The notes: generated from the sequence alone by a model not told the origin. Shown: positions 44,721 to 56,100, counted from the first letter of the stretch. The stretch is 64,000 bases of DNA from Microbacteriaceae bacterium (GCA_025352325.1 JANXTR010000025.1:1-64000), one strand, 5' to 3'. Numbers and translations are program-made.

Positions 44721-45146
44721 ATGAGCGCACGCACCAAGTCGCGCAAGCGAGCCCTCGACATCCTGTTTGGGGCCGACCTGCGAGAACTCCCCATCGCCGG
44801 ACTCCTCGATGAGGAGGCCGCCCGCGCCGAGGCGAACCCGAAGCGCGAGTCCTCCTGGCCGTACGCGCGCGACATTGTCGAAGGCGTCGACTCGCACCTC
44901 GAGGACCTGGATGCCACGATCCGGGCGCACGCGGACGGCTGGCCGCTCGAGCGCATGCCCGCTCTCGATCGCACCATCGCCCGCATCGGCGCGTGGGAGA
45001 TTCTGTACAACGATGAGGTCCCGGACGGTGTCGCGATCGCTGAGGCCGTCGAGCAGGCCTCGCTGTTCAGCACCGAGGACTCGGCTGGCTTCCTCAACGG
45101 CGTGCTGGGCGCGATCGCGCGCGAGAAGGCCGACCAGGCGGGCTAG
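44721..45146 (+). CDS. nusB: Transcription antitermination factor NusB
   Basis: This 141-aa helical protein binds NusE (S10) and the boxA RNA in rRNA transcripts. It opens SARTKSRKRALDILFGADLR and carries the conserved ERMPALDRTIARIGAWEILY, VAIAEAVEQASLFSTEDSAG and FLNGVLGAIARE. Its TAG stop and the stop of the convergent MarR gene share the tetranucleotide CTAG (45143-45146). Confidence 0.96.
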   Translation: MSARTKSRKRALDILFGADLRELPIAGLLDEEAARAEANPKRESSWPYARDIVEGVDSHLEDLDATIRAHADGWPLERMPALDRTIARIGAWEILYNDEVPDGVAIAEAVEQASLFSTEDSAGFLNGVLGAIAREKADQAG

Positions 45147-45592
45147 ACCGGTCGGTCGGTCGCGATGGTCGCGAGGCGCTCGAGGGCACCGAGGGCGTCG
45201 CGCAGCGCGACGACGTCGCCCTTGTCGAGCTCCCGCAGCAGGTCGGCGAGCAGCTCGGCGCGCGCCGAGCGGGCACGCAAAACCTCATGCTGCCCAGCCT
45301 CGGTGACGCTCACTAGAATCGATCGGCCGTCGCTGGCATCTGGGATCCTGCTGACCAAACCGAGGCGCTCAAGGTCGCGGAGGGTGCGTGTCATGGTCGG
45401 CGCACTGACGAACTCGCGCCCCGCGAGGTCGCCCGGGCGGATCGGACCAATGCGGTACATGGTGGCCAGCGCGTTGAGGTGGCCCTGACCGAGACCCTTG
45501 CCGGCCGCGAGCATGCGGCGGTTGGCGCGCCCGATCGCGAAGGACAGTCCGCGCGACAGGTCCTCGATCGACGACGGTTCCGGCTCGGGCAT
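45143..45592 (-). CDS. MarR-family regulator
   Basis: The product is 149 aa from ATG 45592 (MPEPEPSSIEDLSRGLSFAI); the frame is open further to 45706 but that would run into the ABC promoter. The winged helix is HLNALATMYRIGPIRPGDLA with the recognition part SAPTMTRTLRDLERLGLVSR, and the wing is DASDGRSILVSVTEAG. Divergent from the ABC transporter operon (115 bp apart), so it is a good candidate repressor of that operon. Ligand unknown. Confidence 0.92.
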   Translation of the reverse strand: MPEPEPSSIEDLSRGLSFAIGRANRRMLAAGKGLGQGHLNALATMYRIGPIRPGDLAGREFVSAPTMTRTLRDLERLGLVSRIPDASDGRSILVSVTEAGQHEVLRARSARAELLADLLRELDKGDVVALRDALGALERLATIATDRPV

Positions 45593-45693
45593 GCTCCGAG
45601 GATATCCGGGCGGCGTCACGATTCGACACGACCCGCTCACCACGCACGTTTCTCCGCCTGACGCCTCGTTTTGCGGTGGCTCGGAGCGCTCCG

Positions 45694-45699
45694 TAGCCT
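45694..45699 (+). promoter_or_regulatory. -10 element TAGCCT, 7 nt before GTG 45707
   Basis: It would give a leaderless mRNA for the ABC ATPase and lies in the shared region with the divergent MarR gene. Confidence 0.5.
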
Positions 45700-45706
45700 C
45701 GCTCAA

Positions 45707-46531
45707 GTGTCACACTCCGACCCCGTGAGCAACGTCTCGGCTCCTGCCCTCCGGGTGAGCCTGCGGTCGGTGGCACGCCGCTTCGAGCAGCCGGACGGTT
45801 CGCAGCGCACGGTCCTGCGCGATATCGAGCTCGACATCCGCGCTGGCGAGATCGTCGCGATCCTCGGTCCGTCCGGTGGTGGCAAGTCGACCATGCTCCG
45901 ACTGGTGAGCGGACTCGATCGCGCAGACGCCGGGCGCGTCGAGATCGACGGGACTCCGGTCGCCGAAGTTGACCAGCGCAGCGCCGTCGCCTTCCAGGAG
46001 CCGCGCCTGCTGCCCTGGCGCACGGTGGAGCGCAACGTCCGACTCGGGCTGCCACGCGGCACTGAGCCGGCGGCCGGGCGGGCGCGCGTCGCCGAACTGC
46101 TGCGCCTGATGCAGCTGGATGCCGCGGTATCCCTTCGTCCGCGCCAGATCTCTGGCGGCATGGCGCAGCGCGCCTCCCTCGCCCGTGCCCTGGCGCGCAA
46201 CCCCGGCGTCCTGCTTCTCGACGAGCCGTTCGGGGCCCTCGACGCCCTCACCCGGCTCACCATGCAGGACCTCCTGCTCGAGGTCCACGCGGTCGAGCCC
46301 GCGACGATCCTGCTGGTCACGCATGACGTGGATGAGGCGCTCGTTTTGGCGGACCGCATCGTCCTGCTCGGCGAGACCCCCGACGCGCCGGGAACCGGGT
46401 CCACGATCCGCACGATCCTCCATGTGCCCGGCGAGCGCCCTCGTGATCGGGCCGCGGCCGCGATCGTCGAGCTGCGATCTCTGCTGCTGGAGGGCCTCGG
46501 CGTGCCGAGCCACCACGTCAGCGCCCCCTAG
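45707..46531 (+). CDS. ABC transporter ATPase, SsuB/TauB type
   Basis: The product is 274 aa from GTG 45707 (GTG 45725 possible). Walker A is ILGPSGGGKSTMLRLVSG, the Q-loop is VAFQEPRLLPWRTVERNVRL, the signature is ISGGMAQRASLARALARNP, Walker B is VLLLDEPFGALDALTRL and the switch His is LLVTHDVDEALVLADRI. The LLPWRTVxxNV block is characteristic of ATPases for sulfonate, taurine or nitrate-type uptake. It is the first gene of a three-gene transporter operon with a broken binding-protein gene. Confidence 0.93.
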   Translation: MSHSDPVSNVSAPALRVSLRSVARRFEQPDGSQRTVLRDIELDIRAGEIVAILGPSGGGKSTMLRLVSGLDRADAGRVEIDGTPVAEVDQRSAVAFQEPRLLPWRTVERNVRLGLPRGTEPAAGRARVAELLRLMQLDAAVSLRPRQISGGMAQRASLARALARNPGVLLLDEPFGALDALTRLTMQDLLLEVHAVEPATILLVTHDVDEALVLADRIVLLGETPDAPGTGSTIRTILHVPGERPRDRAAAAIVELRSLLLEGLGVPSHHVSAP

Positions 46532-46595
46532 AACCCCCGTCGGACGCCACAGCACGCGCGTCCGTCCACCGCACCATCACCGAGAGAGAACCCCC

Positions 46596-47645
46596 ATGAG
46601 AATCACCCGACTTGCCACCTTCGCGGCCATCGCGACGGTCGCCGCACTGGCCCTGACCGGCTGCGTCGCAGGCGAGGGCACCGCCACGAAGCCCACCGCG
46701 ACCGCCACGAAGAGCGCGGCGCTCGGCGAGGGCGGCTGGAGTGCGACCGCGCTCAACATCGACTAGGCGACCTACAATCCGCTGAGCCTGATCGTGAAGA
46801 AGGAGGGTTACCTCGAGTCCGCCTTTGGCGGTGCCGTCACGGTCAACTGGGTCAAGTCGGCCGGTTCCGCGGCCGCGAACGCCGCCCTCCTCGCTGGCGC
46901 CATCGATGTCGGCTCGACGGCCGGCTCTGCGGCGTTGCTCGCCCGCTCGAACCACTCGCCGATCAAGACGATCGACATCTACGCGCAGCCCGACTGGGCC
47001 GCGATCGTGGTGCCAAAGACCTCGACCATCACCTCGGTGAAGGACCTCGCTGGCAAGACCGTGGCCGCGCAGAAGGGCACAGACCCGTACTTCTTCCTGC
47101 TGCAGTCGCTCAACAAGTTCAAGGTGCCGCTGAGCTCGGTGACCATCGAGAACCTCCCGCACGCCAACGGCAAGGCGGCACTCGAGAACGGTTCCGTCGA
47201 CGCCTGGTCGGGTCTGGACCCGCTGCTGACGACGAGCGTGCTGACCGCCGGGTCGAAGAACATCTACGACAACCCCTCGTTCAACAGCTATGGCTTCCTG
47301 AACGCGACCGAGTCGTTCCTGCAGAAGTCGCCGGATGTCGCCCAGGCCGTCGTCGACGCCTACGAGAAGGCGCGCGCCTACGCGATCGCCCACCCGGAGG
47401 ACGTCGCGATCATCCTGGCGGCTGAGGCCGGCATCCCGATCAACGTGGCGCAGGCGAGCCTGAAGCGCACCGATCTGACGATCTCGCCGATCCCGGGCGC
47501 CGAGCAGACCAAGGTGCTCAAGATCATTGGGCCGATCTTCGTGGAGAGCGGCGACGTGCCGGCACAGTCGCAGGTCGACAGTGCCCTGTCGTCGCTGCTC
47601 GAGCCGAAGTACGCGAAGGCCGCGGACCCGACGGCGATCAAGTAG
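46596..47645 (+). pseudogene. SsuA/TauA-type binding lipoprotein gene with in-frame amber codon
   Basis: ATG 46596 starts a lipoprotein signal with lipobox ALALTGC (Cys about residue 23). The same frame meets TAG at 46764-46766 (codon 57) and then continues for ~290 codons as a typical NMT1/SsuA-like solute-binding protein: ATYNPLSLIVKKEGYLE, AAANAALLAGAIDVGSTAGS, KTVAAQKGTDPYFFLLQSLN. The codon before GCGACC is expected to be a Tyr (DYATYNPLSL), and TAC to TAG is a single change. Without readthrough only a 56-residue stub is made. A GTG at 46794 could start the mature part but without a secretion signal. The ATPase and permease genes around it are intact. Confidence 0.85.
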
Positions 47646-47649
47646 CCGG

Positions 47650-48573
47650 ATGACAGACAGCTCGAACGTCGATGCGGCGGTCCCGGAGACGGGGTCCGCC
47701 GCATCGGCGCGCCAGTTCCTGGCCAGCTGGCCCGCGGAAAGCTACCTGACACCGGCTGCTGTGCCAAAGGATCCCGCTGCGTCATCGGAGCCTGCGCACC
47801 CCCGCGGGCGCAGACGTTGGTGGCCGGTCGTGGGCGGCGGGATCCTGCCGGTCGCTCTGCTGATCGTGTGGTGGGCGGTCACCGCCGCGCAGCTGCTGCC
47901 GTCGTACCGTCTCCCGTCGCCCGCGGCCGTGGTGCAGGCTGCGGTCGACCTGCAGACCAACCCCCTATACCCGGGCGCGCTGTTCCGCGACATCGCCATC
48001 TCGGTGCAACGCGTCATACTCGGCTTTCTGATCGGCTCGCTGATCGGTCTGGTGCTCGGCTCGCTCGTCGGGCTCTCCCGCACCGCCGAGATCCTGCTGG
48101 GGCCGCTGCTCGGGGCCATCCGCGCCGTCCCCTCACTGGCCTGGATGCCACTGCTCCTGCTTTACCTGGGCATCTTCGAACCACCCAAGATTGTGCTGAT
48201 CACCATCGGGGCGATTTTCCCCGTGTTCACGACCCTGTCGACCGCACTGCGCCACGTCGACCCGCACCTGGTGGAGGTCGGTCGAGCGTTCGGCCTGCGC
48301 CGCTTCGAGCTGCTGACGACGGTGCAGCTGCCGGCTGTGCTGCCGTCGCTCGTGGCTGGGCTCCGGCTTGCTCTCGCGCAGTCCTGGCTGTTCCTGGTCG
48401 CCGCAGAACTGATCAGCTCCTCGATCGGGCTCGGGTACCTGCTCAGCGATTCGCAGAACAACAGTCGCGTCGATCGACTGTTCCTGGCGATCATCCTGCT
48501 GGCGATCCTCGGCAAGTCCACCGATGCTCTGATCGGGCTGCTCGAGCGACGGCTGCTGAAGCGCTGGGGCTAG
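47650..48573 (+). CDS. ABC transporter permease, SsuC/TauC type
   Basis: The product is 307 aa from ATG 47650, 4 nt after the binding-protein stop. A long cytoplasmic N-terminus (~58 residues) precedes six spans of the BPD_transp_1 fold, including [20 protein letters not shown] and [20 protein letters not shown]. The EAA coupling loop is [41 protein letters not shown] is typical of the sulfonate/nitrate/taurine permease group. Confidence 0.92.
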   Translation: MTDSSNVDAAVPETGSAASARQFLASWPAESYLTPAAVPKDPAASSEPAHPRGRRRWWPVVGGGILPVALLIVWWAVTAAQLLPSYRLPSPAAVVQAAVDLQTNPLYPGALFRDIAISVQRVILGFLIGSLIGLVLGSLVGLSRTAEILLGPLLGAIRAVPSLAWMPLLLLYLGIFEPPKIVLITIGAIFPVFTTLSTALRHVDPHLVEVGRAFGLRRFELLTTVQLPAVLPSLVAGLRLALAQSWLFLVAAELISSSIGLGYLLSDSQNNSRVDRLFLAIILLAILGKSTDALIGLLERRLLKRWG

Positions 48574-48582
48574 CCATCCTGC

Positions 48583-48588
48583 TACGCT
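48583..48588 (+). promoter_or_regulatory. -10 element TACGCT of the pyr operon
   Basis: The transcript would start near 48595, giving a ~50-nt leader that includes the PyrR-binding sequence. Confidence 0.5.
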
Positions 48589-48608
48589 TCCCACACCAAG
48601 GCATCCTT

Positions 48609-48638
48609 TAAATCCGTCCGGAGAGGCGGGGAAGGAGG
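48609..48638 (+). promoter_or_regulatory. PyrR-binding leader with overlapping ribosome site
   Basis: TCCGGAGAGGC (48617-48627) matches the PyrR RNA consensus UCCNGNGAGGY. It sits in a small hairpin (CCGTC 48614-48618 with GGCGG 48625-48629). The ribosome site AAGGAGG (48632-48638) follows at once, so bound PyrR would block initiation at ATG 48644. In Mycobacterium smegmatis a similar leader has been shown to regulate translation of the pyr operon; here it is inferred from sequence. Confidence 0.8.
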
Positions 48639-48643
48639 TCAGA

Positions 48644-49189
48644 ATGGCTGCACGAACGGTGCTGCATCAGGCTGACATCACGCGGGCGCTCACCCGCATC
48701 TCGCACGAGATCCTCGAGTCGAATCAGGGTTCCTCCGATCTCGTCCTCCTCGGCATTCCCACCCGTGGCGTGCTGCTCGCGCAGCGCATCGGCGCCATCC
48801 TCGACCAGCTCGAGCCGGGCTCGGTGGCGGTCGGTGAGCTCGACGTCACGATGTACCGCGACGACCTCGCCGGGCAGCCGACGCGCACGCCGAGTCCGAC
48901 GCGCGTGCCGGCCGGCGGCATCGACGGCAAGACCGTCGTGCTCGTGGACGATGTGCTCTACTCGGGCCGCACCATCCGCGCCGCTCTCGACGCGATCAAC
49001 GACCTGGGTCGACCCCGGGCCGTGCGCCTCGCGGTCCTCGTCGATCGCGGTCACCGCGAGCTGCCGATCCGGGCCGACTTCGTGGGCAAGAACCTGCCGA
49101 CCGCGGTCGCCGAGCGGATCAACGTGAAGCTGATCGAGACCGACGGTGAAGACTTGGTCGCCATTGCGGAGCGGGAGGCCACCGCATGA
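48644..49189 (+). CDS. pyrR: PyrR bifunctional regulator / uracil phosphoribosyltransferase
   Basis: This 181-aa PRTase-fold protein senses UMP/UTP and binds the leader RNA of its own operon. [33 protein letters not shown], the PRPP loop [20 protein letters not shown] and [20 protein letters not shown] are typical. First gene of pyrR-pyrB-pyrC-membrane protein-carA-carB-pyrF, all overlapping by 1-11 nt. The dehydrogenase gene pyrD is not in this operon. Confidence 0.97.
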   Translation: MAARTVLHQADITRALTRISHEILESNQGSSDLVLLGIPTRGVLLAQRIGAILDQLEPGSVAVGELDVTMYRDDLAGQPTRTPSPTRVPAGGIDGKTVVLVDDVLYSGRTIRAALDAINDLGRPRAVRLAVLVDRGHRELPIRADFVGKNLPTAVAERINVKLIETDGEDLVAIAEREATA

Positions 49190-50136
49190 AGCACCTGCTC
49201 TCGGTGCGCGACCTCGATCGCGACACCGCGGTCGGCATCCTGGACCTCGCAGAAGACATGGCGGATGTCGCCACCCGGGCTGTCCCGAAGCTGCCGACGC
49301 TGCGCGGCCGCACCGTGGCGAACCTCTTCTTCGAGGACTCCACCCGCACCCGTCTCAGCTTCGAGGCCGCCGCCAAGCGTCTGAGCGCCGACGTCATCAC
49401 TGTCAGCGCCAAGGGCTCCAGCGTCTCGAAGGGCGAGAGCCTCAAAGACACCGCGCAGACCATCGCGGCCATGGGCATCGACGCGGTCGTCCTGCGGCAC
49501 GGCGCGAGCGGCGCGGCTCGCGTGCTCGCCGACAGCCACTGGATCGACGCCGCCGTGATCAACGCCGGGGACGGCACGCACGAGCATCCGACCCAGGGAC
49601 TCCTCGACGCGTACACGATGCGCAAGACCCTTCACGGCGACGCGGCGCGCGGGAAGAGCCTGGACGGCGTGCGCGTCACGATCGTGGGCGACATCCTGCA
49701 CTCGCGGGTCGCCCGCTCGAATGTCTGGCTGCTGCAGACCCTGGGCGCGAGCGTGCACCTCGTCGGGCCCGAGACGCTGCTGCCGCTCGGCGTCGACAGC
49801 TGGCCGGTCACGCGCGGCACCGACCTCGATGCGGCCCTCGCCGAGAACCCGGATGTCGTGATGATGCTCCGCGTGCAGAGCGAGCGGATGCAGGCCGCCT
49901 TCTTCCCCCACGAACGCGAGTACGCCCGTCAGTGGGGCCTCGATGACGCGCGGCTGGCCCGACTCGCCCCGCATACGATGGTGATGCACCCCGGCCCGAT
50001 GAATCGCGGGCTCGAGATCTCGTCGGCCTCCGCCGACTCGGCGCGCTCCGTCGTGCTCCATCAGGTCGCGAACGGGGTGTCGATCCGGATGGCGGTCTTG
50101 TACTTGGTGCTGAGCGGGAGCGGGGCTGGCGCATGA
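49186..50136 (+). CDS. pyrB: Aspartate carbamoyltransferase catalytic subunit
   Basis: This 316-aa enzyme joins carbamoyl phosphate and aspartate. The carbamoyl-phosphate loop is [20 protein letters not shown], with [11 protein letters not shown] as the Lys loop. [12 protein letters not shown] and [13 protein letters not shown] are later active-site motifs. No regulatory pyrI is present, as in other Gram-positives. It overlaps pyrR and pyrC by 4 nt each. Confidence 0.98.
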   Translation: MKHLLSVRDLDRDTAVGILDLAEDMADVATRAVPKLPTLRGRTVANLFFEDSTRTRLSFEAAAKRLSADVITVSAKGSSVSKGESLKDTAQTIAAMGIDAVVLRHGASGAARVLADSHWIDAAVINAGDGTHEHPTQGLLDAYTMRKTLHGDAARGKSLDGVRVTIVGDILHSRVARSNVWLLQTLGASVHLVGPETLLPLGVDSWPVTRGTDLDAALAENPDVVMMLRVQSERMQAAFFPHEREYARQWGLDDARLARLAPHTMVMHPGPMNRGLEISSASADSARSVVLHQVANGVSIRMAVLYLVLSGSGAGA

Positions 50137-51446
50137 CGCTCCTGATCACCGGGGCGAGGCTCCCCGACGGAACGAACACCGATCTGGTCGTCAAGAACGG
50201 CGTGATCGCCGAACTCGGCCCGGGCCTCTCGGCCCTGGGTGCGATCGTCATCGACGCGGCCGGCCTGCAGGCGCTGCCGGGTCTGGTCGACCTGCACACG
50301 CACCTGCGCGAGCCGGGGTTCGAGCAGAGCGAGACGGTGCTCACCGGGTCCCGCGCAGCTGCCGCGGGCGGCTTCACGGCGGTGCACGCCATGGCGAACA
50401 CCTCGCCGGTCGCCGACACCGCGGGCGTCGTCGAGCAGGTCGCCTCGCTCGGCGAACAGCATGGGTACGTCACCGTGCGCCCCATCGGCGCCGTGACCGT
50501 CGGCCTCGCGGGGGAGCGCCTCAGCGAGATCGGGGCGATGGCTCAGTCCCGTGCCGCGGTGCGCGTCTTCAGCGACGACGGCAAGTGCGTCTCGGACGCT
50601 TTGCTCATGCGGCGCGCCCTCGAGTACGTCAAGACTTTCGGTGGTGTCATCGCGCAGCACGCCCAGGAGCCCCGGCTCACCGAGGGCGCCCAGATGAACG
50701 AGGGTGCGCTGAGCTCGGAGCTCGGACTCGCCGGCTGGCCCGCGGTGGCCGAGGAGGCGATCATCGCCCGGGACGTCCTGCTCGCGCAGCACGTCGGCGC
50801 CCTGCTCCACGTGTGCCACCTCTCGACGGCGGGCAGTGTCGAGGTGATCCGCTGGGCGAAGGCGCGTGGCATCCGGGTCACTGCCGAGGTCACGCCGCAT
50901 CACCTCCTGCTCGACGAGCAGCTCGCTGCCGGGTACGACAGCCGCTTCAAGGTGAACCCGCCGCTCCGCCGCTCGGAGGACGTGCTCGCGCTGCGCGCCG
51001 CCCTAGCCGAGGGGATCATCGACATCGTCGCGACCGACCACGCGCCGCATCCGATCGAGACTAAGGAGTGCGCCTGGCAGGAGGCCAGCTTCGGCATGGT
51101 CGGTCTCGAGAGCGCGCTCAGCGTCGTGCAGGCCGCCGTGGTCGATTCAGGGCAACTGAGCTGGGGCGATGTGGCCCGCGTTCTGTCCCGCACGCCCGCG
51201 GCCATCGGCCAGCTCGCCGGCTACGACGCGCCGTTCACCATCGGTGCGCCCGCGAACTTCACCCTGATCGACCCGAGCGCGCGTCGTGTCTTCGGACTCG
51301 AGCAGCTCCACGGCAAAGGCGCGAACACGCCGTACCTGGGGCGCGAGCTGCCGGGGCGGGTCGTCGCGACCGTGCACCGCGGAGTCCCGACCGTGCTCGA
51401 TGGCGAGCTGCGGCCCGCCGAGGAGGTGGCGAACCGTGTCGCGTGA
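50133..51446 (+). CDS. pyrC: Dihydroorotase
   Basis: This 437-aa type I enzyme closes carbamoyl aspartate to dihydroorotate. The zinc ligands are in [15 protein letters not shown] (HxH), [12 protein letters not shown] and [12 protein letters not shown]. The [13 protein letters not shown] block binds substrate. It overlaps pyrB (ATGA) and its end overlaps the following membrane protein gene by 11 nt. Confidence 0.97.
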   Translation: MTLLITGARLPDGTNTDLVVKNGVIAELGPGLSALGAIVIDAAGLQALPGLVDLHTHLREPGFEQSETVLTGSRAAAAGGFTAVHAMANTSPVADTAGVVEQVASLGEQHGYVTVRPIGAVTVGLAGERLSEIGAMAQSRAAVRVFSDDGKCVSDALLMRRALEYVKTFGGVIAQHAQEPRLTEGAQMNEGALSSELGLAGWPAVAEEAIIARDVLLAQHVGALLHVCHLSTAGSVEVIRWAKARGIRVTAEVTPHHLLLDEQLAAGYDSRFKVNPPLRRSEDVLALRAALAEGIIDIVATDHAPHPIETKECAWQEASFGMVGLESALSVVQAAVVDSGQLSWGDVARVLSRTPAAIGQLAGYDAPFTIGAPANFTLIDPSARRVFGLEQLHGKGANTPYLGRELPGRVVATVHRGVPTVLDGELRPAEEVANRVA

Positions 51447-51972
51447 CCAGTGGCTGATCCTCTTGTCAGTGGCGATCCCGATCGTGCTCATCGCCCTCGG
51501 CATGGTGTTCGGATGGCGCGCACGCCGTCGCCGTCAATCCGACGTGCGGCGTCCCGCGAGTCCGCCCGCCGAGCTCGGAGCCCTGCTCCTCTCGGAGGAC
51601 ATGCTCTACGTCGCCACCACCCGCGCCGACGCCCCGCTCGACCGCATCGCCGTAGCGGGCCTGGGCTTTCGTGCTCGGGTGGTCGTGACCGTCGCGGAGG
51701 CCGGCATCCAGCTCGAGCTGGCGGGTCAGGACGCGGTCTTCCTGCCGACCGCGTCGCTCGAGACGGTCGGCCGTGCCACCTGGACCATCGATCGCGCGGT
51801 CAGCAACGACGGCCTGGTGTTCGTCCGCTGGATGCAGGCGGGCTCCGACGGCGCTGCCGCCTCGTTCGACAGCTACTTCCGTCCGTCCGACCCGGCGTCG
51901 CTGGTCGACGCCATCCAGAAGCTCATCCCCACGATCCCCACGCCGCCCACCTCGGCAGGAGCCGCCGCATGA
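51436..51972 (+). CDS. Bitopic membrane protein of the pyr operon
   Basis: The product is 178 aa from GTG 51436, which overlaps pyrC. One membrane span ([20 protein letters not shown]) is followed by a basic stop-transfer ([10 protein letters not shown]) and a cytoplasmic beta-rich domain ([39 protein letters not shown]). The domain could be a small PH-like barrel. In many actinobacteria a gene of this shape sits between pyrC and carA; its function is unknown. It shares ATGA with carA. Confidence 0.85.
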   Translation: MSRDQWLILLSVAIPIVLIALGMVFGWRARRRRQSDVRRPASPPAELGALLLSEDMLYVATTRADAPLDRIAVAGLGFRARVVVTVAEAGIQLELAGQDAVFLPTASLETVGRATWTIDRAVSNDGLVFVRWMQAGSDGAAASFDSYFRPSDPASLVDAIQKLIPTIPTPPTSAGAAA

Positions 51973-53144
51973 TCCAGACCGACCCCGCCGTCTTCGTCCT
52001 CGAGGACGGTACCCGTTACCCGGGCCACGCATACGGCGCACGCGGCCGCACCCTCGGAGAGGCCGTCTTCGCCACCGGGATGACCGGCTACCAAGAGACG
52101 CTGACCGACCCGAGTTACGCCGGGCAGATCGTCGTCATGACCGCGCCGCACATCGGCAACACGGGCATGAACGACGAAGACCAGGAGTCGAGCCGCATCT
52201 GGGTCTCGGGCTACGTCGTGCGCGACCCCTCGCGCATTGTCAGCAACTACCGCGCGACGCGCAGCCTCGACGACGAACTCGCCGCCCACGGGATCGTCGG
52301 CATGAGCGGCATCGACACCCGCGCCGTCACGCGGCGCCTTCGGGACGCGGGCGCCATGCGCGCCGGTGTCTTCTCGGGCCCGGATGCCGCGCTCAGCGCC
52401 GATGAGCAGCTCGCGATCGTGCGCGGCTCTCGCGAGATGGCCGGACTCAACCTCTCGGCCGAGGTGTCTGTGTCGTCGGTGACCGTCACCCCCGCGGTCC
52501 TGGACGACGCCACGACGCTCCTTGGCAACCTGGCCGTACTCGACCTGGGCGTGAAGCAGTCCACCATCGACAACCTCGCCCGCCGCGGCTTCGAGGTGCA
52601 CGTGATGCCGCAGAGCGCCACGCTCGACCAGGTGCTCGCGATCCAGCCGGTGGCCGCCTTCTACTCGAACGGCCCCGGCGACCCCGAGGCCTCCGACGGT
52701 CATGTGGAACTGCTGCGCGGCATCCTGGATGCCGGCCTCCCGTTCTTCGGGATCTGCTTCGGCAACCAGCTCCTGGGCCGCGCGCTCGGGCTCGCCACGT
52801 ACAAGCTCCCGTTCGGCCACCGCGGGATCAACCAACCCGTGCTCGACAAGGCCACCGGCCGGGTCGAGATCACCGCACACAACCACGGTTTCGCAGTCGA
52901 TGCGCCGCTCGATGGCGTCTTCGACAGCCCGAACGGCTACGGACGCCTGCAGGTCAGCCACGTCGGCCTCAACGACGACGTGGTCGAGGGCCTGAACGCG
53001 CTCGACATCCCGGCCTTCTCGGTGCAGTACCACCCCGAAGCCGCGGCTGGACCGCACGACGCCAACTACCTGTTCGACCGGTTCGCCGACCTTGTGCGCG
53101 CAAATCAGGCCTCGGCAGGCTCGACCAGCGAGGACAAGAACTAA
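51969..53144 (+). CDS. carA: Carbamoyl-phosphate synthase small subunit
   Basis: This 391-aa glutaminase subunit has the N-terminal domain with [20 protein letters not shown]. The class I glutaminase domain carries the nucleophile in [16 protein letters not shown] and His/Glu in [18 protein letters not shown] 51969 is fixed by the overlap with the preceding stop; the longer open frame from 51450 is a shadow. One base is shared with carB. Confidence 0.97.
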   Translation: MIQTDPAVFVLEDGTRYPGHAYGARGRTLGEAVFATGMTGYQETLTDPSYAGQIVVMTAPHIGNTGMNDEDQESSRIWVSGYVVRDPSRIVSNYRATRSLDDELAAHGIVGMSGIDTRAVTRRLRDAGAMRAGVFSGPDAALSADEQLAIVRGSREMAGLNLSAEVSVSSVTVTPAVLDDATTLLGNLAVLDLGVKQSTIDNLARRGFEVHVMPQSATLDQVLAIQPVAAFYSNGPGDPEASDGHVELLRGILDAGLPFFGICFGNQLLGRALGLATYKLPFGHRGINQPVLDKATGRVEITAHNHGFAVDAPLDGVFDSPNGYGRLQVSHVGLNDDVVEGLNALDIPAFSVQYHPEAAAGPHDANYLFDRFADLVRANQASAGSTSEDKN

Positions 53145-56100
53145 TGCCCAAGCGTGAAGACATCCGGAGCGTGCTCGTCATCGGTTCCGGACCGATCGTC
53201 ATCGGCCAGGCGGCGGAGTTCGATTACTCGGGAACCCAAGCCTGCCGCGTGCTCCGCGAGGAGGGCGTGCGCGTCATCCTGGTGAACCCGAACCCGGCGA
53301 CGATCATGACCGACCCCGATTTCGCTGATGCCACCTACATCGAGCCGATCACGAACGAGGCGCTAGAGGCGATCATCGCCCTGGAACGTCCGGATGCCGT
53401 GCTCCCGACGCTGGGCGGCCAGACCGCGCTCAACGCGGCCATCGCGCTCGACGAGGCCGGCATCCTGGCCAAGTACGGCGTCGAGCTCATCGGCGCGAAG
53501 GTCGAAGCGATCAAGAAGGGGGAGGACCGCAAGATCTTCAAGGAGCTGGTCATCGAGGCCGGCGCCGAGGTCGCGCGCAGCCACATCGCGCACACCGTCG
53601 GCGAGGCCGTCGACTTCGCCGATGATCTCGGCTACCCGCTCGTCATCCGGCCGAGCTTCACCATGGGCGGACTCGGATCGGGCTTCGCCTACGACCGCGA
53701 CGAACTCATCCGCATGGTCGGCGACGGTCTGCACCAGAGCCCGACTCACGAGGTGCTCCTCGAGGAGTCGATCATGGGCTGGAAAGAGTACGAGCTCGAG
53801 CTGATGCGCGACACCGCGGACAACACGGTGGTCGTCTGCTCGATCGAGAACGTGGATCCGGTCGGCGTGCACACGGGTGACTCGATCACCGTGGCTCCGG
53901 CACTCACGCTGACCGACCGCGAGTTCCAGCGCATGCGCGACATCGGGATCGACATCATCCGGGCGGTCGGCGTCGATACGGGGGGCTGCAACATCCAGTT
54001 CGCCGTCGACCCCGCCAACGGGCGGATCATCGTCATCGAGATGAACCCCCGCGTCTCGCGCTCCAGCGCTCTGGCCTCGAAGGCGACCGGCTTCCCGATC
54101 GCCAAGATCGCCGCGAAGCTCGCGATCGGCTATCGGCTCGACGAGATCGCCAACGACATCACCAAGGTGACGCCGGCGAGCTTCGAGCCGACGCTCGACT
54201 ACGTCGTCGTCAAGGTGCCGCGCTTCGCCTTCGAAAAGTTCCCGTCGGCGGATGCGACGCTCACGACCACGATGAAGAGCGTCGGCGAGGCGATGGCCAT
54301 CGGTCGCAATTACACGACGGCGTTGCAGAAGGCGCTGCGCTCGCTCGAGAAGCGGGGGAGCAGTTTCCACTGGGGCGGCGAGCGTCGCACCAAGGCGCAA
54401 CTGCTCGAGGTCGCGAAGGTCCCCACCGACGGGCGCATCGTCACCGTGCAGCAGGCGCTGCGGGCCGGCGCCACGATCGAGGAGGCCTTCGAGGCCACGA
54501 AGATCGACCCCTGGTTCCTCGACCAGATCGTGCTCATCAATGAGGTCGCCTCCGAGATCGGCGGCCTCGGTGCCCTCGATCGCGCGCTGTTCGAACTCGC
54601 GAAGGATCACGGTTTCTCGGACATTCAGATCGCCGAATTGCGGGGGCTCACCGAGCAGGAGGTGCGCAACGCGCGCTGGCAGCTGGGGGTGCGTCCGATC
54701 TACAAGACGGTCGACACCTGTGCCGGCGAGTTCCCCGCGCTCACGCCGTACCACTACTCGAGCTACGACCTCGAGACCGAGGTGCGTCCGAGCGATGCCC
54801 GCAAGGTCGTCATCCTGGGCTCCGGTCCGAACCGGATCGGGCAGGGTGTCGAGTTCGACTACAGCTGCGTGCACGCGAGCTTCGCGCTGCACGATGCCGG
54901 GTTCGAGACAATTATGATCAACTGCAACCCCGAGACCGTGTCCACCGACTACGACACCAGCGACCGGCTCTATTTCGAGCCGCTGACGCTCGAGGACGTG
55001 CTGGAGGTCATCCACGCCGAGTCGCAGTCCGGCGAGCTCGTCGGCGTGATCGTGCAGCTCGGCGGTCAGACCGCGCTCGGGCTCGCGAAGGGGCTCGAAG
55101 CCGCGGGCATCCCGATCCTGGGGACCTCCCCGTCGGCCATCGATCTGGCCGAGGAGCGCGGGCTGTTCTCGAAGATCCTCGACGAGGCGAAGCTGCTGGC
55201 GCCGAAGAACGGGATCGCCACCGACGCCCCCTCGGCCGTGCGTGTCGCCGAGGGAATCGGTTATCCCGTGCTGGTACGCCCGAGCTACGTGCTCGGAGGC
55301 CGCGGTATGGAGATCGTCTACGACACCCCCGGACTGGAGGACTACTTCGACCGGGTCCGCGAGCAGGCCATCATCGGCCCCGGTTCGCCACTGCTCGTCG
55401 ACCGCTTCCTGGATGACGCGCTCGAGATCGACATCGACGCCCTGTACGACGGCACCGAGCTGTACGTCGGCGGAATCATGGAGCACATCGAGGAGGCTGG
55501 CGTGCACTCCGGCGACTCGGCCTGCACCCTGCCACCGGTGACCCTCGGCCGCGGCATCCTCGACGAGGTGGTCGAGGCGACCCGCAAGATCGCCGAGGGC
55601 GTCGGTGTGCGCGGTCTGCTCAACGTGCAGTTCGCGATCGGCGCCGGCATGCTGTACGTGCTCGAGGCGAATCCCCGGGCGTCGCGCACCGTTCCGTTCG
55701 TCTCGAAGGCGCTGGGTATCCCGCTCGCCAAGGCGGCGTCCCTGATCATGGTGGGCCGGAGCATCCGGGATCTGGTCGACACCGGCATGCTGCCCGCCGC
55801 GGATGGATCGCACGTGCCGCTCGACTCGCCGGTCTCGGTCAAGGAGGCGGTGCTGCCGTTCAAGCGCTTCCGCACGCGGGAAGGCATGGTGGTCGACTCG
55901 GTCCTCGGGCCGGAGATGCGCTCAACGGGCGAGGTCATGGGCATCGACGCGGACTTCCCGCGCGCGTTCGCGAAGAGTCAGGATGCCGCATACGGCGGTC
56001 TGCCGTCCTCCGGCACCGTCTTCGTCTCGGTCGCCGACCGCGACAAGCGTGCGATCGTGCTGCCGATGCTCCGGATGTCGCAGCTCGGCTTCTCGATCGT

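Noticed and set aside
53363-55813. 816-codon open frame on the minus strand
   Set aside because: It lies entirely opposite carB, is His/Asp/Arg/Leu-rich in the way antisense frames of GC-rich genes are, and has no ribosome site or domain.
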